From Haliclona indistincta (taxonomy: Eukaryota; Porifera; Demospongiae; Haplosclerida; Chalinidae): a stretch of DNA of 64,000 nucleotides. The stretch is taken from assembly GCA_964017065.1 (NCBI GenBank), contig OZ024787.1:13150044-13214043 (forward strand), read 5' to 3'. This document shows positions 35,201 through 45,400 of the stretch, piece after piece. The notes below the pieces were generated by a model. That model did no database searches. It saw only the letters and a list, made by a program, of their open reading frames with translations, and was not told where the DNA came from. How positions within the stretch are numbered: the first letter of the stretch is position 1; every line of letters starts with the position of its first letter. The translations under genes and the position numbers were made by a program.

Positions 35201-38200
35201 ACTGCCGACTGTCTTCACTGTTTTTGTGTGTGTTTTTCGTGAATACACAGATTTGTTTGAGTTGCATTTGACACATACTGGTTGCTAATCAAGGTATTGC
35301 ATGCATTCAATAGGAAACATCCTGATTGTGTGATATCAGTGGTTGCTATGCACAATATAGGAAATATCACAAAGCATTCTAATTATTATGAAGCAGAAAG
35401 CACATGGGCACACACAAACAGAGAGAGGGAAATTATAGCTTTAATGTGTCTTAAGGTGGCGGTTCACTGTGTGGGTGTGGCTACAGTGGGTTCGAAAACA
35501 GCACGCTGTCCAGCTAGAAGACAAAACTAAGCACCAAAAACCAGCTACCGTATTTCCTCTAATAGAAGCCCAGGCGTTTATTTTTCAAAGGGGTGTTTGG
35601 TAAAAAATCACTGCTTTGATGTAAATTATCTTTGGGACTGGGACTCGCACCGGGTACCTGTGTGTTTCTGGGGCAAGCACACAATGAGCTGAGCCATTGG
35701 AGGCCAGGCGTTTATTAGAACCCGGCTTCTATTATAGGAAATACGGTACATTATTATCGAGAAGATAGGAAAACAATTTTAAAAGCTGTTCTGCAAGTAT
35801 TTTGAACGCACCTCATATACTATCGCCAGATACACAGCCCGTCAAGTTCAATGTAGTAACGTCACCAAAAAAACTCACCACGGGAGTCATTGAGCAAGGT
35901 AGAACAGTGATCACGATGCTTTAAACAGTTTTCCAGAGGGCGACACGAAGAGTTTTTTTGAATATCAACAAGTATTGCAGTTTTATGCTCGAGAACAAGC
36001 AATAGTTGGTGCTGCTCAGCAGCTTGTTTTGCGGTATTTCTAATCAAATAATTCTTGACCACTGTTCTACCTTGCTCGAAGACTCCCGTGGTGAGATTTT
36101 TGGTGACGGTACTTTATCGATCTTGACGGGCTGTGTATCTGGCGATAGTACGAGGTGCGTTCGAAATACTTGCATAACAGCTTGGTCTACCTATCTTCTC
36201 GACATGTAGCTGGTCTTTGGTGCTTAGTTTTGTCTTCTAGCTGGACAGCAAGCTGTTTTCGAACCCACTGTAGCCACACCCACACAGTATACCGCCACCT
36301 TAATGAAGGCACAGGCTAATGCACTGATGAACATGACCAAGACTTCATACATTGAGTTTACAATCTTAACAATTTACATTTATCTGAACGCAACTGACAG
36401 ATGGACATATAACTTAGAGGGATGAAATACGTAATAGCTATGTAACAACGTACACACCTTTGTGTAACATTGACTAGTTCACTGTTGTCAATCTTGACGA
36501 TCACTTCATCTTCCTGTAGTGAATGGTAAGGACAGGGAGGAGTAAAGACAAGAAAGAGGTACACTGCACAACGATAATTCCTGCTCAAATTATAAACTGT
36601 TGTCTGCACCATACGGCAGCTAAGGTTGCAAGCAGCAAACACATAATTTTATGCAGGAGGACATTTGCAGGAGCACAGGAGTCCAGTACAGTGATGATGA
36701 TTTTTCTGAGCGGACTAGCCCAAGATGTTCTATTTAGTCCTCAGGTACACATGAATAGCCAGCTATACATGCACACTAAGTTAAATTTATTTTATAATTG
36801 CAGGCTGTTATAACTGCTCTCTTAAAAAAGGAATCCTGACACACAAGAGGAAGAAGTTACTGGACGCTATTATAATTCATAGACTCACTCAACAAGCAGC
36901 TAGTGCACTTGTTCATTGATCAGTATACAGTACATCAACTCACGTTCTATAATGTTCAAGCAACCAAAGTAGCAGCTACACACACAGCAGTACAAGATAG
37001 ACATACCTCGATAATTTGTAAATGCAACAAATCCAGATGTACTGAAATTAATTAAACAACATTCACAAAGAAAACTTGGCTAACATTGTAGCACTCTGCG
37101 TGGGCGTATCAAAGGCGCCACCCGTTCTATATTTTCCATAATGTGAACGCCATTCGCAATATGGAAAATATAGCACGGCCGGGGAAAATATAGCACGGCC
37201 AGGGAAAACATAGCACTGCCTGGAGGGTTAAAGATAGGGTGGGCGGAGACTGACCTTGGCTCGACCTCGAGAATAAGTCGCCCTGGCACAAAGATTCAGT
37301 GACAGCGGCAAGCTGTCGTGCTACAAACTAGTAAAAACACCGTCTGCTCGTGCAATACGAGAATTATTGCGCTCAGGGTGTCGTTCTCGACGCTGATACA
37401 GCACTCGGCTTCGCCTCGTGCTGTATCACCGTCTCGACCACACCCCTCACGCAATAATTCCCGTATTGCACTCGCAACGGTGCTTTAACTAGTTATTAAT
37501 GATTCAGGCACTAATAATTATTATTTTGAAACAATCATACACATGAAGAGAGGGAAATTATGAAGGCAGGTTATTGTATCGGATGCACACAGATCTATAC
37601 AAGGCCCTAAAAAGGGAATATCACTCCCACCCGCCATTGGGATTGTATACTTTAATAATAATTATTATGGGACAGTCTTTCTAGATAATGGGACAGAGTA
37701 CAGAGAGAGCATAAGAGTGTCGGTATTATATGGTGTACAGAATCAGATACTTGAGCATAATTATTATAACCACCAGCACATTAATTCAACACACCTTCTG
37801 TTCTGTTCATACTGTATGTTCCTGTACTTCCCACTAGCCTGTAAGTACACAGTCGGTAAAATCATAGGAGTACAGACGGGAAAATGATACATAAATGTGT
37901 GTGCGTGAGAGTGTGTGTGTGAGAGTGTGCGTGTGACAATAAAGAAAGAAAAATAATTATGTTTCAACACACCTTGTGTTCTGTTCATCTTGACAACCAC
38001 TGTATGTTGCTGTAATTCCCACTAGCCTGTAAGTACACAGTCGGTAAAATCAAAGGAGTATAGACCAGAAAATGATACATAAATGTGTGTGTGTGTGACC
38101 CAGAGAATACCTGTAGGAATTCAAATCAGAATAAAGCACACTTGTAACACATGCCTCACCTTTCTCATGAATTCCTGAATGGCAATACACGTGACGTGTA

Positions 38201-41200
38201 CGGTCCGATCATATGAAGCTGTGTAGCTGCGTTGTGTTCCTGAATGAAGAGGAAAGCATGTGTTCACTAACACAGAATCACACTAACACACCTGATGAGT
38301 GTAGTCCGATCGTATGAAGCTGTGTAGCTGCGTTGAGTTCCTGAATGAAGAGGAAAGCATGTGTTCACTACCAGAATCACACTAACACAGCCAATTATAC
38401 TTACCATAATAGTTTGATGATCAGTGGCGAGTTAAGACTGATCTGAGGGAATCAGGGAAAATATAATTAAGAGAAGAGGAAAGCATGTGTTCACTAACAC
38501 AGAATCACACCAACACACCTGATGAGTGTAGTCCGATCATATGAAGCTGTGTAGCTGCGTTGAGTTCCTGAATGAAGAGGAAAGCATGTATTCACTAATA
38601 CAGAATCATATCAACATACCTGATGAGTGTAGTCCGATCGTATGAAGCTGTGTTGAGTTCCTGAATGAAGAGAAAAGCATGTGTTCACTACCAGAATCAC
38701 ACTAACACAGCCAATTATACTTACCATAATAGTTTGATGATCAGTGGCGAGTTAAGATTGATCTGAGGGAATCAGGGAAAATATAATTAAGAGAGAAAAG
38801 TAATACACACAACATCCACACAGCATATGGCGAACCTTACACAATAACCATGTCTCACTTCACGTATAGAACAGTCCTGTATAAGACAGAAGCAATAATC
38901 ATGACACAACATACAAACAGCATAATGACAGTCTACAACAATGATATATAGGTCACTCATTCACTCACCTATGATAGCTCATCGGTTTAAGCAGTGTTAT
39001 AATAATTATAGTAGGCACACGTACCGTAATCATACACAGAACGTAGTCAACTCATTTGGTCTCTAAAACAATAAGAGGAATTGTACTTGAAGAAACAGAA
39101 ATAAGAAGTTTAGCTTACCTGTTGCCGGGCCAAGCACCGCGCGATAACATCAAACGGCACTAATCGAGAACGATAGCAATCTAGTCAGTGGCAATCAGAG
39201 CAAAATATCTAAGACAACAACAAGAGTAGCAGTGAGTACCTTACGTGTAGTTGTAGTATTATAGCACAAGCTCTCTTTGCAATGGAGGATGGTAGCCAAC
39301 AGCTGCAATTCTATCTTCACGTGGCGAATGAATTTGGACCAATCAGATTGTAGCCCGCCAATATTACAGAGTGACTCCACCTATCGTACCACGCCCACTA
39401 GCCGAATGTAGTCCTGCCTCGCAAGCTAGCCTAGGCTCCTACAATAAACCAGGCTTCATGGATACATATAGACCTACTCGATCTCCAGCTGCTGCTACAC
39501 CGTGATTTCCCACGTGTTAACTTGTGTACTATAGGTGTGTTTGACTGCATGACTTGTTTGACTCTATATAGTTTTCATTCTCAACTTATTGTTGTGGCCC
39601 CTTAACTTATCTAGATGTATATATGCCTGATCTTGAGTGACTGGGGCTCTCACACTTGTTCAGTTACTCCTTTGACTCTGTCTGCATGAGTGACCGACCT
39701 GTTACGTCGCCAAATCTCACCAAACCCGCCTAGCTGTCAAGTGTACAGTTCTCGTGTCAACTCCTATAATTATCTAGAGAAAGCTCAGGTAAGAATTGCT
39801 TTGTTTTGGATTGCAACATGGTCTGTTTTGTACTGTAGGTCAAGTGTTGTCAAGTGTTCTTGTGTCAACACCTATATCTAGAGAAAGAATTGCTTTGTTT
39901 TGGATTGCAACAAGGTCTGTTTTGTACAGTAGGTCAAGTGTTAAGTTGTCAAGTGTTCTCGTGTCAACACCTATATCTAGAGAAAGCTCAGGTAAGAATT
40001 GCTTTGTTTTGGATTGCAACATGGTCTGTTCTGTTTTGTACAGTAGGTCAAGTGTTAAGTTGTCAAGTGTTCTCGTGTCAACACCTATATCTAATGAAAG
40101 CTCAGGTAAGAATTGCTTTGTTTTGGATTGCAACATGGTCTGTTTTGTACAGTAGGTCAAGTGTTAAGTTGTCAAGTGTTCTCGTGTCAACACCTATATC
40201 TAAAGAAAGCTCAGGTAAGAATTGCTTTGTTTTGGATTGCAACATGGTCTGTTTTGTACAGTCGGTCAAGTGTTCTCGTGTCAACACCTATATCTAAAGA
40301 AAGCTCAGGTAAGAATTGCTTTGTTTTGGATTGTAACACGGTCTGTTTTGTACAGTCGGTCAAGTGTTCTCGTGTCAACACCTATATCTAAAGAAAGCTC
40401 AGGTAAGAATTGCTTTGTTTTGGATTGCAACATGGTCTGTTTTGTACAGTAGGTCAAGTGTTAAGTTGTCAAGTGTTCTCGTGTCAACACCTATATCTAA
40501 AGAAAGCTCAGGTAAGAATTGCTTTGTTTTGGATTGCAACATGGTCTGTTTTGTACAGTAGGTCAAGTGTTCTCGTGTCAACACCTATATCTAAAGAAAG
40601 CTCAGGTAAGAATTGCTTTGTTTTGGATTGTAACACGGTCTGTTTTGTACAGTAGGTCAAGTGTTGTCAAGTGTTCTCGTGTCAACACCTATATCTAGAG
40701 AAAGCTCAGGTAAGAATCGCTTTGTTTTGGATTGCAACACGGTCTGTTTTGTACAGTAGGTCAAGTGTTGTCAAGTGTTCTCGTGTCAACACCTATATCT
40801 AAAGAAAGCTCAGGTAAGAATTGCTTTGTTTTGGATTGTAACACGGTCTGTTTTGTACAGTAGGTCAAGTGTTGTCAAGTGTTCTCGTGTCAACACCTAT
40901 ATCTAAAGAAAGCTCAGGTAAGAATTGCTTTGTTTTGGATTGTAACTACGTAGCTCTGTTCCGTACAATAGGTCAAGTGTTCTTGTGTCTACAGAGACAC
41001 ATGACCCATTATGTCGTCAAGGTATGTGGTACAGTGTTTATATTGTTGTGTAATGCTATTATTCCTCTCTCTCCTTCCCTCTCTTTCTCTCGCTCTCTCT
41101 CTTCTCCACCTCTCTCTCATATCTTTCTCTCTCTTTCTCTCCCTCCTTCTCTTTCTCTCTCCCTCTCTCTCTTTCTATCTCCCTCTCTCTTTCTCTCTCT

Positions 41201-41592
41201 CTTCTCTCCCTCCCTCCCTCTCACATCTTTCTCTCTATCACTCTCTTTCTCTCACTTCTTCTCTCTCTCCCTCTCTCTTTTTCTCACTCTCTCTTTCTTT
41301 CCCTCTCTCACTCTTGCTCTCTCTCTTTCCCTCTCCCTCTCTGTCACTCCCACTCTCGACTCGTTCTTTCTCTTTCTCTCTCACTCTCTCTATCTCTCTC
41401 CCTCCCTCTCTTTCTCTGTTTCTCTCGCTCTCTCTTTCTCTCCCTCTCTCACTCCTGCTCTCTCTCTTTCCCTCTCCCTCTCTGTCACTCCCGCTCTCGA
41501 CTCATTCTCTCTCTTTCTCTCTCTCACTTCTCTCCCTCCCTCCCTCTCACATCTTTCTATCACTCTCTTTCTCTCCCTTCTTCTCTCTCTCC

Positions 41593-41626
<34 letters not shown>

Positions 41627-42253
41627 TTCCCTCTCCCTCTCTGTCACTCCCGCTCTCAACTCGTTCTCTCTCTTTCTCTCACTCTCTCTTTATCTCTCTC
41701 CCTCCCTCTCTTTCTCTGTTTCTCTCGCTCTCTCTCTCTCTCACTCTTGCTCTCTATCTTTCCCTCTCCCTCTCTGTCACTCCCGCTCTCGACTCATTCT
41801 CTCTCTTTCTCTCTCTCACTTCTCTCCCTCCCTCCCTCTCACATCTTTCTATCACTCTCTTTCTCTCCCTTCTTCTCTCTCTCCCTCTCTCTTTCTCTCT
41901 CTCTCTCTCTCTCTTTCCCTCTCCCTCTCTGTCACTCCCGCTCTCAACTCGTTCTCTCTCTTTCTCTCACTCTCTCTTTATCTCTCTCCCTCCCTCTCTT
42001 TCTCTGTTTCTCTCGCTCTCTCTCTCTCTCACTCTTGCTCTCTATCTTTCCCTCTCCCTCTCTGTCACTTCCGCTCTCGACTCATTCTCTCTCTTTCTCT
42101 CTCTCTTCTCTCCCTCCCTCCCTCCCTCTCACATCTTTCTCTCTATCACTCTCTTTCTCTCCCTTCTTCTCTCTCTCCCTCTCTCTTTCTCTCACTCTCT
42201 CTTTCTTTCCCTCTCTCACTCTTGCTCTCTATCTTTTCCTCTCCCGCTCTCGA

Positions 42254-42326
<73 letters not shown>

Positions 42327-42400
42327 ACTCTTGCTCTTGCTCTCTCTCTTTCTCTCTCTCTCTCCCTCTCACTCACGCTCTCTCTCTCTCACTCTCTCTC

Positions 42401-42453
<53 letters not shown>

Positions 42454-45400
42454 TTTCCACAAGATTTCAATGAACAAGCCCTGATGGATCATGAAAACAT
42501 AACTTGGAACTCACTTTTATAGTTTTTATTATAAACATTTTTTGTAGTAACAACAGTGTTTATAACAATGTCATTGAACAAAAGCAAGTGCGGAACAGCG
42601 TTACTATACACTGCATGAAACAGTTTTACACATTCTAAACCACTAAACTGATGCCAAGGTCACCAGTGATCGATTCAACTGCTCAAATGCTGTGAAATGC
42701 ATTACCCCCTACTGGATTCTGTGCTACGAAACAGTTTCACACATTCTAAGTCGTCAAACACACTAATGATACTGTGAGTTCTACTGGATTGTTGCATTAG
42801 CTTGACGCTTGGATGCTGTTTTCCAATCTTCTTTGTTTCACCGTTCTTAGTCGTCAAACACGCTAATGATACTGTGTATTGTACTGGATTGCACCACAAG
42901 AATGATAGTAGGAGGCTGTTTTGCAGTTTTCCTTGTTTCAAACCATTCTGTGTCGCCCAAAGCACTAATGGTACTATGAATTCCACTGGATTGCAACACA
43001 AGAATGATAGTAGGAGGCTGTTTTGCAGTTTTGATTGCTTCTAACCATTCTTTGTCACCAGAAGCACTAATGGTACCATGAATTCCACTGGACTGCGACA
43101 CTAGCATGATAGTAGGAGGCTGTTTTGCGGTTTTGATTGTTTCTAACCATTCTTCGTCACCAAAAGCACTAATGGTACCATGAATTCCACTGGACTGCGA
43201 CACTAGCATGATAGTAGGAGGCTGTTTTGCAGTTTTGATTGCTTCTAACCATTCTTTGTCACCAGAAGCACTAATGGTACCATGAATTCCACTGGACTGC
43301 GACACTAGCATGATAGTAGGAGGCTGTTTTGCAGTTTTGATTGCTTCTAACCATTCTTTGTCACCAGAAGCACTAATGGTACCATGAATTCCACTGGACT
43401 GCGACACTAGCATGATAGTAGGAGGCTGTTTTGCGGTTTTGATTGCTTCTAACCATTCTTTGTCACCAGAAGCACTAATGGTACCATGAATTCCACTGGA
43501 CTGCGACACTAGCATGATAGTAGGAGGCTGTTTTGCGGTTTTGATTGCTTCTAACCATTCTTTGTCACCAGAAGCACTAATGGTACTATGAATTCCACTG
43601 GACTGCGACACTAGCATGATAGTAGGAGGCTGTTTTGCGGTTTTGATTGCTTCTAACCATTCTTTGTCACCAGAAGCACTAATGGTACTATGAATTCCAC
43701 TGGACTGCGACACTAGCATGATAGTAGGAGGCTGTTTTGCGGTTTTGATTGCTTCTAACCATTCTTTGTCACCAGCTGAAGCACTAATGGTACCATGAAT
43801 TCCACTGGACTGCGACACTGGCATGATAGTAGGAGGCTGTTTTGCAGTTTTCCTTATTTTAAACCATTCTTGGTCACCAAATGCACTAATGATACTATGA
43901 ACTAGTATTTTCAATGTTGTGTCAATGTTGTTTTCTCTAATTTATTGTATTTACAGACTGTCACAGTACCGTAATTATTACTTCCCATTAACTTTTTGTT
44001 TCAAATTTAGTCTTTCTTGTTGTGTCCACTTAAACAGTGTTGTTTACAAAGACATTAATTAATAATAATAGTCTAGTCTTGACGTGGATGTAGTGGTTTG
44101 TTCCTTGAGAGTTAGCGATAACTTCATCTTGATGAAAGAGGGAGTGTCAGGATATTTAGAGATCCTGGTAAGCCCTTCAGTAAAAATTATAAAGATATAT
44201 ATAGTAAAACTTTATAATTCATACATTAACCTTGACAACAGCCGTCTGTAAACTTTAAACACACAGTTTAGTTGCCATCACTGAGCAGTGCCACAGCACC
44301 TGACAAAACCAGGAGAACCTGTGCAATAAGGAATAGAGACATGAGCTATGACGTGTCACACTTGATTAGTGATTAGTGACTTGATTAGTGCCGACTGTCA
44401 CCAATATAGTACTTCACTACTTGGTGGTGAGCAAAAAATTAGTGAACGTCACCAATAAATACATCACCAAATTTGACGATTAGTGACTTCACTGATTTGA
44501 GTAGTGAACGTCACCAATTATTATATCACCAAACTTGAAAATTAGTGACTTCACCGATTTTGGTAGTGACCGTCACCAATATAGTAATTCACTACCTGGT
44601 GGTGAACAAAAAAGTAGTGAACGTCACCACAATTAGTAGTGACGTTCACCACCTAGTTTTTACAGTGATATCTGTGGCACCCATGGCATCACTCTCAGCC
44701 CTGACAAGTTCACATTTGCTAAAGAGGAAGTTGAATTTGCTGGCTTCACAATCACGAATGACAGCGTTCGACCATCCAAAAAGTACGTCAAAGCCATCGC
44801 TGATTTCCCTACCCCAAAGAACTTAACTGACGTGCGGTCTTGGTTTGGTCTAATCAACCAAGTCTCCTACTTATTCAGCATGACTGATGTAATGCTGCCA
44901 TTCCGGAACCTGCTCAAGCCATCGAACAAGTTCCACTGGGACGATGATCTAGAAGAAGCATTCCAGAAGTCAAAATCAACCATTATTGATGAGATCAACC
45001 ACGGAGTCACAATATTTGACAAGACCAAACCCATGCACATGCTTAGCCACGGATTGGTCCAAACATGGCATCGGATTCTGGTTATTTCAAAAGCACTGCA
45101 CATGCCCCTCCAAAGACCTCTTTTGCTGCAAATCAGGGTGGAAGATAACTCTCGTTGGCAGCAGATTTACACACGCAGCCGAATCAAGATACGCCCCAAT
45201 TGAGGGAGAAGCACTTGCAGTAGCCGATGCCTTAGACAAAGCAAGACATTTTGTGTTGGGCTGTACTAACCTAACCATTGCAGTTGACCATCGACCACTG
45301 CTCAAGATATTTGGTGATAGATCCCTTGACCACATAAGCAACACCAGACTCCGCAACTTGAAAGAAAAAACCCTACGGTACCACTTCAAAATGGTTCACA

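Larger units (their letters stand above)
34453..44667. mobile_element. 10.2-kb insertion with terminal inverted repeats in the pol gene
   Basis: The termini CACTGTAAAAACTA and TAGTTTTTACAGTG are exact inverses. Both are followed inward by GGTGAACGTCACTA-type blocks repeated five to eight times per end in varied spacing, which looks like transposase-binding subterminal repeats. The pol frame resumes precisely after the right end. Bases bordering the ends (ATCACTGT left, ATATCTGT right) might be a diverged 8-bp duplication but this is not clean. Inside are MITEs, exon-like segments on both strands, a 1.4-kb pyrimidine tract and a protein-repeat array. I found no transposase, so it appears non-autonomous or carries an unrecognised one. 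Confidence 0.8.

Noticed and set aside
36006..36209. Small frame in the 36-kb region as a gene
   Set aside because: Lies in the palindromic centre of a TTAA element; the inverted arm gives a mirrored frame.
40869..42522. Very long Ser/Leu/Pro-rich open frames in the pyrimidine tract
   Set aside because: All three forward frames of a CT-only repeat stay open because stop codons need A or G; no independent coding signal.
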